A stretch of 64,000 nucleotides of DNA from Vanessa cardui (Eukaryota; Arthropoda; Insecta; Lepidoptera; Nymphalidae). Where the stretch lies: positions 9,734,001-9,798,000 of the forward strand of contig NC_061126.1 in assembly GCF_905220365.1 (NCBI RefSeq), read 5' to 3'. The position numbers were made by a program, and so were the translations under genes. The notes beneath the pieces were generated by a model that did no database searches, had not been told where the DNA came from, and was given only the letters and a program-made list of their open reading frames with translations. Positions 10,911 through 22,280 of this stretch are shown piece by piece. Positions within the stretch are counted from its first letter, which is position 1. Each line of letters begins with the position of its first letter.

Positions 10911-12730
10911 CCTTTTAAACTTTTAACAACACATATGTTTTTAACTATTACTTAACTATTAAACCAATATAAAATAAAACTTACACCAGAAAATTCAGCG
11001 CATTTTGAAGGTTTCACAGCCGTCTGCCAATAATTTTACTATTTAAACATAAAGTAGTAAACTAAAGTAAAGAGTAACTAGCAACATACACTATAACTAA
11101 TAATTAATTATCTCTTTATCTTTATTTATGTTCATAACATTTTCAAACTAAATTATATAGATATGTAATCGACTTAATATCATCAAATTGAACTGACAAG
11201 TAATTAGTATTAATTCAATTAATTGTGGCCAATCGTGCCAACAAATGCATTGTTAGCAATGACAGATTACTAGAACAGTATGACGTCTGATTCTAGATCT
11301 CGAAGCTATTTAGTTGTTATTATGTGTTTTATTTTCAAATGTATGTACTGTTCAGACATTATTATTATATTGAAAATTAATGTCTATAAATTGAAGTGTC
11401 TGAACTGTCAAAATATTTATAATTATTATTTATAATTTATTGATGCTAACGCTGTTACAAAAAGTGACTTTCTAATTTTTGGATCACGTGATGAATGTAT
11501 ACAATTAAAAATTACAAATATACACCGAAAAAATATAAGACAAAACAAAGACGTGAGGACAAAATAAATATTTGAAATATATTTTATAGCAAATAAATAA
11601 AACTGTTAACGTAAAATTCAATAAATAAATAAAAATGACAAAGGTGTTCTTTGGCTATAGTATTCTGTAAACAGAGTTCGTCGCTTTTAGATTCCAGAAT
11701 AAGGCTGCATCTTAAACTGCTGACGAGACAAGAAACGTTCTACTTGTTAACGGTGATCCAAGTCATCCATCATCTACATAATCACACAAATGATACATAC
11801 TAAATAATTATGTATTATTGCTTATGTTACATTGATATTCCAGTATAAATACATGAATTTTAAAAAAGTTATATAATTGCTCTTTCCATCTAATTTCTGT
11901 CATTCGTATACAATATTGTATACATTGTTTCGAGGGAATAAAAATTTCATTTATTTATTTATTCAGTGCTCTTTTAGTCTAGTAGTACCTAACGAGGCAG
12001 ATCTTCAAGTCCTGCGATATAGCTCCTGGTTTGGGTCAATCAAACGATATTTTTGTATTATTATATAGTTTGGAAGTTGTAAAAGAAATCGAAAATTCTA
12101 ATAGTAGGCTGGATTATCGATCTGCTATTGAAGCCGAAGAAATAGAGAGTGCACCTGTCTTTTATATTGTGAACTATCATATATACTGATTATATCATTG
12201 ACCACCATGTTTGAAAATATAATATAAGTATAAGTCATGTTTTATACGAGCATATATTTAAATCAGGTGCAAAAAAGATTTTAGTTTCTACTAAAGCAGC
12301 GATCTCTTACAGAAAATCTTGAATAGTGGACCAATTGCAGGAAAAATTGGACACTATAAAAGAAATGTTTGGTACAATACACATTTAAATACAAATACAA
12401 TGATAACATTAAAATAAATATTACACAAATATGTCATTAATACGGATATTTGTATTACCGGAAACGAAACACAACTACGGCAAACTAGACACACATTTTG
12501 CGGCGTACGGCCACGCTATGTTAGGCGAAGAGGTAGTCTGTAATCTAAATCTGACCGAATGCACTACATCTAAAAAGTCATGAATAAATACATACCCCTA
12601 CACACATAGCTGTATTGCATTAATACAATGAATGCAATCCCACGGCAGAAAATACCATCCTACGAACTTCATATGATTTGACTATGATTGAGGTATGTAT
12701 AAGTATGAAACAAAAATATCCATATTTTTA
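10911..12730. other. AT-rich intergenic DNA, nothing recognised
   Basis: Homopolymer and TTTA-type runs, small chance ORFs, no known repeat. 12470-12560 is slightly richer (ttttgcggcgtacggccac). Confidence 0.5.
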
Positions 12731-12739
12731 TATTACACA

Positions 12740-12960
12740 GATCGGTAACAAATATGATAGACGGCTGTTGTTAGTCAATCCGCGAAATAATCGTCTGATT
12801 ACCGACGATAACAAGTAACAACCCTATGTCAATACAATTAGAAAGTGTGGGCATATTCATACATCATCCGAATACAAAATATATTTACAATGTGTGTAAA
12901 ACAAAAATGGTGACAAGACTCTAAACTGCGGGACGCCCGCATTGACTATTCACTAGTTTG
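12740..12960. other. Mixed-composition stretch
   Basis: Contains gtcaatccgcgaaataatcg, tctgattaccgacgataac and ggacgcccgcattgac. No ORF or repeat recognised. Confidence 0.25.
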
Positions 12961-13099
12961 ATTTATAATTCTTTGTGTTAGCAAGCCCTCGTAAGTGACA
13001 TAAATACTTTGCTCTACGCTGATTTGTATCAATTAAGACATATTTATATGTATTCCGCTCATTTGAATTCAATGAAGCCGAAATGATCGTTATAATATT

Positions 13100-13440
13100 A
13101 TTTATATTGTAGCAAATTTCGAATTGATCCACTCAAGCAGGCTTTCTTTATAAAACAAACGAACCCGACCGAAAGCAAACTTAATCCAATCCGCGAGTGA
13201 AACGAAGTAAGACGTCGTCGGCTCAAACAAATTATTTGACATAATGTCGTTAATTAGAAACCCTCCTTTGTAACCGAGGGTAGGGTAATTAGGTTCGGAT
13301 GCTCTGAATGGGTCCTTTTTCTGCTCGTTACGGCTAAAACAAAGGGGCAAAGAAGTAAACAGACCGTATTCAGGCAAGAATTTGCATTGGATTGACAATG
13401 AAAGAAAACTTTTATACATTTCGACATAACGATCCAGTTT
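13100..13440. promoter_or_regulatory. Island with homeodomain sites and the longest-but-one minus ORF
   Basis: cgttaattagaaac and gggtaattaggttc are 50 bases apart. A 105-codon minus ORF (13419-13102) is open across it, but the product has no motif I know, no signal peptide and no flanking splice partners. More likely a conserved non-coding element than a gene. Confidence 0.28.
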
Positions 13441-14112
13441 GATGTAGAGGTTAATACAATAGCAATTAAATTAAAATTATATTCGTTACATTAATTTAAT
13501 AAAAATGTTATGGCATTTTTTATATTAATTATTAAACGTAATAATTTCTTACTTATACGTTAAAGAAGTTAGCTAAGAATTTTAAAAAATACAAGAGAGC
13601 TTAATATGTTTCAAATTTTACATTGCTTGATGTTCAGATTTTAATATCAAAAAGATCTGCCTTTTGGACAAAAACAAAAAAGAACAAATATATATATACA
13701 GTTATTGCCGTGCTAAAAAAACTGACATCTTTATTTTCGCATTTATAACGTTAGTAAAGATGTATTTCATTCAAGTAATTGAGTCCATTCCAAATACGTG
13801 AGCAAAGAATATAGTCCAGGCTCGCTTACAAGACTTCCTCTCGCGAGTTTAATTGCAACCCTATTGTTCCATCTGATTTGATTTTGTGTCTTTCTATAGC
13901 ACAATCATAATATTGCGTTTTAGCGGCCGCCTAACAACGACGTAACTGAATTTTATAAAAAAAATAATATGTATCGGACCTTTGTATATGAAAATAAGCA
14001 TTAAAAATATTTTTAAACCTAAATAATTAGTTTATTATATTATAGTAATAGAATGTCCTACTAGAATAGTTAACATCATAAATCAGTTGTGAAATTATGT
14101 GTTTCATTTACG

Positions 14113-14120
14113 TGACGTCA
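14113..14120. promoter_or_regulatory. Perfect CRE palindrome TGACGTCA
   Basis: Full CREB/ATF-type site, within a GC-richer stretch (14100-14230) that also has ATTAATTAA and ATCGATATCG. Confidence 0.35.
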
Positions 14121-14889
14121 TTGTAATGGCGTCGTAAAAATAAACCGCCTAAGATTAATTAACACTTAACGAAAGCACCCGTAACATAAATGTCACCTTC
14201 GCATCGATATCGCTGAAGCGACGCGTCATGCACACTCTTTGCCAGACAATTTCAACAAACAACAACTTGCTCCTAATTGTGTTTGCGATTCCTTTACAAA
14301 TCTCTTTCGCCTCGACTACAATTATTGTGAAAACTCGTTTTGAAACGACGTTAAATACGACCGAATTTCAGATAATTAACTCTGATTACGGTCTCTTAGC
14401 ATATAATTCGCTTTTGTTGCAAGAAAATTCGTAGAAAGGCCAAGTTAAAGTAATATTCGAATTAAATTTATACAAACAAAACACAAATAAATTGGAGGCC
14501 ACATAAATAACAAAATGTTTTGTACGTAATTTATTTCAAAAACACATTATTATTATTAATCATTATTGAACAAGTTCTTTGAAAAAATAAACGTTTACAT
14601 GCATTATTTAGATATCCTTTATTATTAAAACTATATACGCTTATATTGTATTGTTGCAAATTTTAATAATTAATCGAACGTACAAAAGAATTCTGTCAAT
14701 TAGCGTCAAGAGGTATGCACACACAATATACAAATATTAATATCGACATTACGAGCTTTCATCAAATAAAACAAAGATAAAATGAATTTTGATTATTTGA
14801 GAGTTATTAAATGTTGTGAAAACAATAGTTCAACCACCGTGAAAAAATCCAATATCGGGTAACTTAAAACCCATGCAAATTCGGAAAAA

Positions 14890-15110
14890 TCTATTATAAT
14901 CTGCATCGCACACTGCTGGACGCTCTTTTCATTCGATGCCTTTTGTTGGCGGATTCAATTAAGTTTACATCGGCGCCGAGGTCAGTTAATAAAAACCGAA
15001 GCCTACAAAAATTGGCGCGTAAATCAAATTCAATAAAGCCCTGCACAATAGTGTGGGACAGGCATCGGAAAATGACGCCGTCAAACAATGACTGTTCGAT
15101 GTGCTAGGGA
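14890..15110. promoter_or_regulatory. GC-richer island
   Basis: ttgttggcggattcaatta, catcggcgccgaggtcagtt and attggcgcgtaaatc. The 64-codon minus ORF has no domain. Confidence 0.25.
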
Positions 15111-15339
15111 TGCGTCCCAATCAAATTTATATTACAGACTTTTAATTGTTTTCTACCTTCCTAGCTTTGTTGAATTTTTTATTGCTTTTTATATGTATCA
15201 GTAACTGATATGTTAGTCGAGAAGATCGAACGGATGTTATTGAATTATTATTTATTAAAAAATATATAACAAAATGTTTTGGAACATTGAATGTAACTTT
15301 ATTTATGAACAATTAGATTTTAATCGAATATCCCGAACA

Positions 15340-15620
15340 CATTACTATTCGGTAAAACGATTGCAAAAACAGTCACCCTTTCACATTAAGAATTCTCGTC
15401 CATCTTTCCACGTCTCTGAATTAATCGCCCGAGAGCCGCTGTCTATTAAAGTTTCTTCGCAAGTTGTTAAGAGGCTCAACTCCCTCAAAACTCTGCAGAT
15501 AATGTTAAACATTCATTTAAGTGGGGGTTCTAACTTCCGAATCGTCGTATAAATCTTCTAATTCTTGGAGCGTTTAATATTCATATCACCTTCGCTGCTG
15601 CAGTAAGTCGCGATAGCACC
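15340..15620. promoter_or_regulatory. Mixed-composition island
   Basis: Holds a 92-codon plus ORF (15274-15552) without recognisable domains, plus taatcgcccgagagccgctg. Not supported as a gene: no splice partner and an ordinary, unbiased protein composition. Confidence 0.22.
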
Positions 15621-15959
15621 TCGACTTTGAATCTCTTAAACTCATTACATAATGTACCATTTATGTATAATATTATGCGAATCTACGTATAAAAATGTAC
15701 TTTTAGTGATGAACTTTTTAACTCAATTTCAAGAAAAGAATAACCGAAAATATCTATTCTTTCAACTAAATTGACTTCATTTATCAACGAAATAAAAACT
15801 TGCTGAATTTTACCGTCGAGATATTCACACTTCATTCACACTAGCTCAGAACATGGAATTTGATAGCTACTACTTAGATTCCGCGCTTCGGAAAGCATGA
15901 AAAACTATTTGTTCGATGCCTAAACTAGATTTTCCAACCAGTATGATCATGTAAGTGGG

Positions 15960-16100
15960 ATTAATAGTCTAAAAGGTTGCATCTCTCCCCTGCGAATGGT
16001 AATCGTTGTCGAAATCGGCCAGGGGATTACCATCGTAAAGCAATCGATTCGTCATTAAAACCGATCCTTACCATACAAAGTCGTCTTTACTGACGGTAAG
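15960..16100. promoter_or_regulatory. Island with inverted ATGGTAATC / GATTACCAT pair
   Basis: gcgaatggtaatcgttg and ggggattaccatcgtaaag carry the same 9-base motif in opposite directions about 40 bases apart; cgattcgtcattaaaacc follows. Candidate regulatory element. Confidence 0.3.
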
Positions 16101-16459
16101 TTTCATTGCAGTTAAATGTCAAGATTGCGTACCAATCGTATACCAATCTTCGAACAAGTGAACTTTTACTACCCCCGTTTAAAAAACACTGATCACATCA
16201 TTTACTTCTCAGAAACTTTTCTGCGATAAATGTATCACTTTGTATGAAATATAACTTTTCAACTATATTGTTAAAGTAAACAACAAATAGAAGAAAGGTA
16301 CACAAATAATAAGATCGCTACAAATTAAAGGTCAAAGGTGTAGATAACAAAAAAGGTCTGCAGATATACACATATAACGATAAAAAAATGTAATATCTCA
16401 CATTTTAGAAAAAATAATAGAACTATTCAAAGCGGTCATATAAACATATAACACTTTTG

Positions 16460-16770
16460 AAAGTAAAATTGAAACTAAGCCAATGAGGGTACAAAAAATA
16501 TTTTAAAATAAGTAACGCTACTAGTAAGAATTGCGAGCAATTGCGGGAAGCCGCCAAAACACGTAGCTCGTTCATTCGGGTCGTTACAGCAATGCCAATA
16601 TTTGTAGACACCTTCTATCCAATGAAGATGTAGAAAACAAACGAATTTAGCAGCGCACGAAGCATTTGAAGAGATCTCGTTAAGTTGGTCGTGTAATAAC
16701 TGTCTGAACAAGTCGTTCTGACGTCGCCACATCAGCGGTTCGGATACGATCCTTCCGCTCATTTGAGGGC
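16460..16770. promoter_or_regulatory. Island with two overlapping minus ORFs
   Basis: The 95-codon minus ORF (16762-16475) has several Cys, Trp and His but no pattern I can assign. ttgcgagcaattgcgggaag is a near repeat of 'gcaattgcg'. No splice partners seen. Confidence 0.22.
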
Positions 16771-16959
16771 AATATAACAGCTTTATTATTCTTATATCTT
16801 TAACTGAATCAAATGCTCAAATTTTCCACAAAAAAATCTAAATAAAACATCCTATATTTTACTATTACGATACAAATTCGATTATGTTTAGCTAACCTGT
16901 ATAAAACTATCGCAGACAGAACGAATGTTTTATGTATTTATTCAATTTCATGAGAGAGA

Positions 16960-17330
16960 AGACGCGAAACCCAGAACCGCCCAAGTCATGTAGCCGTCCG
17001 CAGTATTTTAAAATAAACGGTACTTTTTATATTCTTAGCATATTTTTCAAAAGTCGGCAGCGCAGCGTTTCGAGCGTATTAATACGCGTCCTTAAACACC
17101 CCTTACATGAATAATTAGATGTTTCCCGTTTTTATTCTCCACCTTATCTCTAAAACACGCGTTTTAAATTTGCAAACTCATTCTTCTCGCCGTATTGAGG
17201 ATAATACATCTCAGCTCCGATGCGATTCTGATTAATGCCCTCGACTAGATTCGACGCAACTTTGTTACAGATAACGGCGAAAAATAATGGCACGTGACTC
17301 GGCTAATTCGGTTTTTACAAGCAGAAAGTT
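16960..17330. promoter_or_regulatory. GC-richer island with CACGTG
   Basis: agaaccgcccaagtcatg, ctgattaatgccctcgac, cagataacggcg and ggcacgtgactcgg (a CACGTG E-box). About 700 bases upstream of the protease-homologue ATG, so a promoter-distal role is possible but unproven. Confidence 0.25.
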
Positions 17331-18065
17331 TGAAGACATTTAGGTGACTACCATTAAAGAATTATAAAGAAAATAAAGTTTGTGTGTTTGTTTTTGTCTA
17401 CATAACAGGTTAAGAATCTATGAAATGGAAACGATTAAAATATAATGTATCTGTATAACTGACCATATTAACTTAGTGGAAAAATTGATAACCGTGTCGG
17501 GATTTCGTGATACTCTCATTATCTCATGACTCACAGACATTTTTCATAACTACGTTACCGAATGATTGGCTTTCTATCTTTGAAACTAAAAGAAAAATAA
17601 TCTTCTACAGTTGTAACTAGCAAAAACTAAGACTTTTTTAGAGAATGAATATGCTTTAAAATTTCTTGAGTATCAATATTCTTATTTTATAACACAAGAG
17701 CTTTAGCTACTTACATTGGGATCAGAGTAATGTATGTGAGGTTGTCTCATATTTATTTATTATATTATTTATTATTTATTTCAACATTGTTTTAATAAAT
17801 CATTTCTCCATTAAATATTTTAGAACAAATAACATAATATTCAGAACCAGTGTGACACTCGTGATTGGTGATATACATTAAACAAAAATAAAACACATTA
17901 AAACCTTTTTGCTTTATCTAAATTTATATTAATAGCAAAATAGGATATTATTCAAAAAGCAATTTACGTATTCCTCTTTCAAAACACGAAACGTCAAAAA
18001 ATTGTGGTTAGACGTCTAATTGCTTGTAATACCACCAGTTATCTTATTTTGGATTTACTTAAAAT
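17331..18065. other. Upstream region of the protease homologue
   Basis: AT-rich with TTTATTTATTATATTATTT-type runs (17750-17790). No clear TATA box; the promoter cannot be placed. Confidence 0.35.
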
Positions 18066-18099
18066 ATGCGGATTCTAATATTGATTGTGGCAACGGCTG
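18066..18099 (+). CDS. Protease homologue exon 1 (signal peptide start)
   Basis: ATG at 18066 opens MRILILIVATA, the hydrophobic start of a signal peptide. Donor GCTG/GTAAGA, phase 1. The ATG context is AAAATATG. Confidence 0.82.
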
Positions 18100-19913
18100 G
18101 TAAGACAACACAATTTTGTTTTATATACAAAACAGTTGAGACTAATTTATTAAGAAAATGATATATGACATATTTTTTGTATTTGTAGCTTTATTACTAG
18201 AAAATGTAGCTTCCGAAGAAGATGGAATCAAAAGAGGTACCTTTCCTTTCATGGTAAGTTTTACGACTTTCGTTGTGTATGTGTTGACGATGAGGCTTGA
18301 CACGGCCCAGCGAGATATGATAGATAATGCTATCTTGGCCGGCACTCGTGGGTTCAAATCCTGGCAAGTACTACAAAGATTTAATGTGTGTCAATCATTT
18401 GTCTTGAGGTTACACAAAACAGTTTCTTCTCCGAACTAAACTCGTCCAGTGTGACTGAATAAACTCTTATTTATTTAAATTTAATTGATCTAACAAACTT
18501 GAACTTAACATTTGCTTTATAGGCTTTTGTTTACTATCCGGATCAAACTGTAGTCAATCCTGCTGGAGGAAAATTCATTCGAAGTGCTGTGCTGATACGA
18601 GATAATTGGCTAATATCTTCTTCTCTTGAAAGTGAAAATACTCTTATCTCCTTCCCGGAAAAAACTCTCGTTGCAAGACTTGGAGCTATTAGTATAGATG
18701 ACAAAATGGATTTAAATGAAGATGAAGATGAGCAAGAGCGTGAAGTGAGGAACAGTCTTACTATATAACTTCTTAGAACAGTTTTTCAGATACATTTTAT
18801 TAAATTAACTAACTTTGAGATATTTCCAGATTATTCGAATAGCTCGACCTTTTACTTTTAATAGTTCTGAATGGTGGAATAGCGACATATCGTTATTGAA
18901 AACTCTGTTGCCGTTCAACATCACTTTGGCAGTAGCACCGTTTGAGACAAGAGCCAATAAACTTAATTCAAATGAAAACTGTTTCATGCTCGTTTATTCT
19001 GTAAGTAGCGTTTATCTTTTTAGACTATTAAATTTTTATAAGATGTTTATGAACAGTATTTTTCTCATTAGAAACTAAACGAAAACGCAACAGACACAAG
19101 ATATCTAAAGAAAATATCAGTTGAACTAATATCGTCTTTGCAAGATAAGTGTGGTCCCAACTTTAATAAAGATAATATGGTCTGCGCTGCACCCAGTAGT
19201 GAAAAGAACGATATGATTTATGTTGACTCCAACTTCTGCATGGTAAAATATTTGTTTGGTTTTACAATAATTTCTTTTTAATATTGTAATAGTAATGTTT
19301 GTATTCATTATTCTAGGATAACAGTGGTGGTCCTCTTATATGTGACAATGAATTGACTGGTATACAGACATACGTTGATAACTGTAATCAACCATATCTT
19401 TATCAGCTTTTAAATGCTTGGGATGATTTAATATCATGTGCAACTGAAGAAAAGTGTGCTGAGGAGCAATGCTCTAAAATATGCTATACTATAAACAAAG
19501 ACCCGGTAACGTTGACAACGCCTAACATAACGTATGCCCCTACAGAAGCAATAATAAAGCTGGCTGATGGATATGTCAATGAGTCTAATTTTGAAGTATC
19601 GCCAATTTTAACATCTGAAAAAGAAACCAGTGAGACTGAAACAGTCAAAATAACTTTAATTACTGTGAAAGAATCGGAAGCTACTACAACTGAAACGACA
19701 ACATTGTCAACCGTTTCTGAAACACAGGCGACTGAATACACTACAATTAAATCAAGTCCAAGCACAGAGAGAGAAACGACAAGTACTCCAGAAGAGCGCG
19801 AACGAGAAACTAATGTAGAGGCTCAACAACATGTCACTGTGCGCAGTGATGCGTCAATAAATATGTTGTATTCATTGAAATATTTTATATATGTTTTTTT
19901 CGTTATAGTTTGA
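18066..19913 (+). CDS. Secreted serine-protease homologue, catalytically dead, with mucin-like stalk and probable GPI signal; six exons
   Basis: Seen: exons 18066-18099, 18189-18253, 18523-18744, 18830-19000, 19072-19242 and 19317-19913 join in phases 1, 0, 0, 0, 0 with GT-AG ends (introns 71-269 bp) to 419 residues. Residues 1-20 form a signal peptide. Residues about 28-265 are a chymotrypsin-fold domain: RGTFPFMAF replaces the activation site IVGG, the TAAHC motif is ISSSLE (catalytic His becomes Leu68, Cys58 becomes Glu69), the Asp motif is kept (SDISLLK, D126), and the Ser motif reads CMDNSGGP (S224 kept, Gly193 to Asp, Asp194 to Asn). Residues 284-400 are Thr/Ser/Glu-rich, a likely O-glycosylated stalk, and 404-419 is a hydrophobic tail with nothing after it, as in GPI signals. 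Known: protease homologues without His act as cofactors or binders in insect immunity and matrix. Function here is unknown. No neighbour links it to a pathway. Confidence 0.88.
18189..18253 (+). CDS. Protease homologue exon 2
   Basis: Acceptor TTTGTAG, donor CATG/GTAAGT. It finishes the signal peptide (ALLLENVAS) and codes for EEDGIKRGTFPFM, where the zymogen cleavage site and IVGG of active proteases would be. Here there is Lys-Arg-Gly and no IVGG. Confidence 0.84.
18298..18385 (+). repeat. SINE fragment in intron 2 of the protease homologue
   Basis: ggcccagcgagat resembles a decayed box A and ggttcaaatcc (18351-18361) is a good box B followed by tggcaag, as in SINE heads. It may explain why this intron (269 bp) is about three times longer than the gene's other introns. 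Confidence 0.5.
18523..18744 (+). CDS. Protease homologue exon 3 (His region, lost)
   Basis: 74 codons, phase 0 at both ends; acceptor TTTATAG, donor GTGAA/GTGAGG. GGKFIRSAVLIRDNWLISSS aligns with the CGGSLI...WVLTAAHC block. The His and both Cys of the first disulfide are absent. It ends in an acidic run (DLNEDEDEQERE). Confidence 0.86.
18830..19000 (+). CDS. Protease homologue exon 4 (Asp region, kept)
   Basis: 57 codons; acceptor TTTCCAG, donor ATTCT/GTAAGT. WWNSDISLLK matches the NDIALLRL block around Asp102. One Cys (in NENCFMLVY) sits where the strand before the autolysis loop is expected. Confidence 0.86.
19072..19242 (+). CDS. Protease homologue exon 5
   Basis: 57 codons; acceptor CTCATTAG, donor GCATG/GTAAAA. 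It contains DKCGPNFNKDNMVCAAP, matching the Cys168-Cys182 region (NMVCAA against the usual NMLCAG), and ends in FCM, where the Cys is the Cys191 equivalent just before the Ser motif. Confidence 0.86.
19317..19913 (+). CDS. Protease homologue exon 6 (Ser motif, stalk, C-terminal anchor signal)
   Basis: 198 codons plus stop; acceptor TTCTAG. It begins exactly at DNSGGPL, continues with a Cys-rich stretch (residues 230-276), then the Thr/Ser/Glu-rich stalk, then MLYSLKYFIYVFFVIV and TGA. Small residues SDAS at 396-399 would suit a GPI attachment site. Confidence 0.88.
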   Translation, partial: DNSGGPLICDNELTGIQTYVDNCNQPYLYQLLNAWDDLISCATEEKCAEEQCSKICYTINKDPVTLTTPNITYAPTEAIIKLADGYVNESNFEVSPILTSEKETSETETVKITLITVKESEATTTETTTLSTVSETQATEYTTIKSSPSTERETTSTPEERERETNVEAQQHVTVRSDASINMLYSLKYFIYVFFVIV

Positions 19914-19950
19914 TTGGCTTAGATTTTACTTACGAATGTCAAAATAGTTG

Positions 19951-19956
19951 AATAAA
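19951..19956 (+). terminator. Polyadenylation signal of protease homologue
   Basis: AATAAA lies 38 bases after the stop codon. A second AATAAA at about 20332 could give a longer 3' UTR. Confidence 0.55.
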
Positions 19957-21342
19957 TTTTGAAAATATTTTTTTTGGTTTCAGCTATTTTTTTATTGAAA
20001 TACATATTAATTTAATAGAATGTTTACTTTAAAATTGTACTAACGACTTTGATATCTATTAATTTTCTAATATGAGTAAAAAATAAGTTAAAACTGCAGT
20101 ACGTACGTTGAGGATTCCTTCAATACGGTCTGGAAACTTGATAATGCTATTAGAGCAAACTGCGGAGGCGTTAAGCCTGCAACCTTACTTAATTCTACTT
20201 ATTCTAAAACTTTAACATGCTTCGGTCCTGTGGAACATCTTATAATAACTTTCTGAATATTGTTATAATTTGCTTATTTATTAAATATCGTAAATTCTTA
20301 TACTTATATTTCATTACCTGTTTTTGTGTCGCAATAAAATATAAATGTAATGTAACCTCTGTTTTTTGAAAAGATAATTAGACTGTGACATTCAATATTT
20401 CTTTAAACTACCAAAAATATTAATTCACTAAATAAATGTATCACCTCACGATATCTGTTCATTTATTTATTGATTCATAGGTAGACAAACAGAATAAAAG
20501 TAGGATACGTATTAAATAAATAACAAACTTTTTAACGAATTTTGATTTAGGTTACACTACCAAGCATGCTCATGCAGGCATGCTCATAACAATAATATTA
20601 CTGTCGGTGCTTTTTAATTTCATACTCAAAACGTAATAAATTACAGTAAATAATTTAAATAAAATTAAAATTAAAATAATATTGAAGTTATCTTAAATAC
20701 TTACATTCTCTAAATAACGTTGAATATTTATAACTATAAAACTAATAACAATGCATTCATCAATTTTAATTATTACACTAAGAAAATATATTAAATTCGA
20801 CCAAGATAGCTTAAATAATATCAATTTTTATACGTGAATTAAGTTTTAAAGTACTAAAGCGCAGAAGGAATCAGAATGTATCTTAATAGGACTCGATATG
20901 TTTAAATTTCGATAGGGGGATCGCATCGGAAAACTGTTATGCATATTTTAAAGTTAAATGTACTTACAACGAACTCATCGTGCTGAATGAGAATTCAACG
21001 CGAATAGCTCTTTCTGAACTTAAAATGTTTTATGATATTCAACGGACGTGATAAGTAAGCTTTAGAATATATATCGGCTAATTCAATTGGGGAAGTTTGT
21101 GGAATTTAAAATAAATCGAATATTAAAAAGATCATTTATATGGTTAGCAATGTATTCTTAAGTTTTTGATCTGAATAATATATAATATATATAAATATAT
21201 ATATGGTCAGACAAAATTGCTAGTTGGTTACTAACTTACAGTCAGCCAGGAATTAAATTGTGGACTACTGAAATTACACACAAGAATTGGCTTATTTCCC
21301 ACTTTTGACCAAATCATAGCAATTTGGTGATAAGCAATATTT
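19957..21342. other. AT-rich intergenic DNA after the protease homologue
   Basis: Only a small richer patch at 20100-20240 (actgcggaggcgttaagcc) and a local palindromic run agcatgctcatgcaggcatgct (20563-20584). No gene or known repeat. Confidence 0.45.
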
Positions 21343-21355
21343 ACAATTTTGAACA

Positions 21356-21665
21356 ACAACAACAACAACAACAGCCTGTAAATTCCCACTGCTGGGCTAA
21401 AGGCCTCCTGTCCCTTTGAGGAGAAGGTTTGGAACATATTCCACCACGCTGTTCCAATGCGGGTTTGTGGAATATACATGTGGCAGAATTTCTATGAAAT
21501 TTGTGACATGCAGGTTTCTTAACGATATTTTCCTTCACCGCAGAGCACGAGATGAATTATAAAGACAAATTAAGCACATGAAACAGCGGTGCTTGCCTGG
21601 GTTTGAACCCGCAATCATCGGTTAAGATGCACGCGTTCTAACCACTGGGCCATCACGACTCTTTA
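21356..21665 (-). repeat. tRNA-derived SINE (Metulj-like), young copy with target-site duplication
   Basis: In minus sense it starts with a tRNA-type box A (tggcccagtgg), then box B (ggttcaaaccc), and ends in a (TTG)n tail, seen here as (CAA)n at its left edge. A perfect 13-base target-site duplication (acaattttgaaca) flanks it at 21343-21355 and 21666-21678, so it entered by target-primed integration and fairly recently. Confidence 0.9.
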
Positions 21666-22280
21666 ACAATTTTGAACATCAAATGAGAATATAACTCTTT
21701 TTCATTCAGTTGAAACGTTCCAAAAGTTAACCAGGCCTCTTACCTACTAAACTGTGTCGTGTTGATATAACGGCGTTACATCGTGAGCTGTGTACTCCAA
21801 ATTTTTCTCGGGGTGAAGGTCCGATCTCTCCGAAATATATTTATAAGATTAACTGCGATTTTTTCATAATAAACATTATCAATGATTTATATTGATTGCC
21901 ATTTTATTTATACCTTCTTTTCAATAAATTGCTTTTGACATATTTTCTTCTCTAACTATTGCAATTGTAAACTGTAACTGACCAAGAAATTAATTTGCAT
22001 TACGATTGTTTATTATGCAGACATATGATGATAGAAGCGGACTGATATTGGTTAAATTGTAGACAGTTTGTAACATTGTTTGCAGAACAAGGGTTGCAGC
22101 GTGCCTTTTATTCACTGCAAGCAAAACCTTTGTATGATGTCCAAATTGTTTAACGGTCTTTTACGAATGACTTTTATTAAGATCAATCGATTAATTTACT
22201 TTATTGAGTATTAGGTGATATATATTGAGTGTAATAAGATTATATATGAAATATACATATGTATCGTCTTTTTAAGGTTT

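Noticed and set aside
13102..13419. 105-codon minus ORF as a gene
   Set aside because: No known domain, no signal peptide, no splice partners; it lies on a GC-richer island where stops are rarer.
15274..15552. 92-codon plus ORF as a gene
   Set aside because: No domain and no promoter or splice context; it ends in the same kind of island as its neighbours.
16475..16762. 95-codon minus ORF rich in Cys, Trp and His
   Set aside because: Ligand spacing fits no zinc-binding family I know, and a second ORF in another frame covers the same DNA.
19484..19765. 93-codon minus ORF opposite exon 6 of the protease homologue
   Set aside because: It is the antisense shadow of the Thr/Ser-rich repeat codons.
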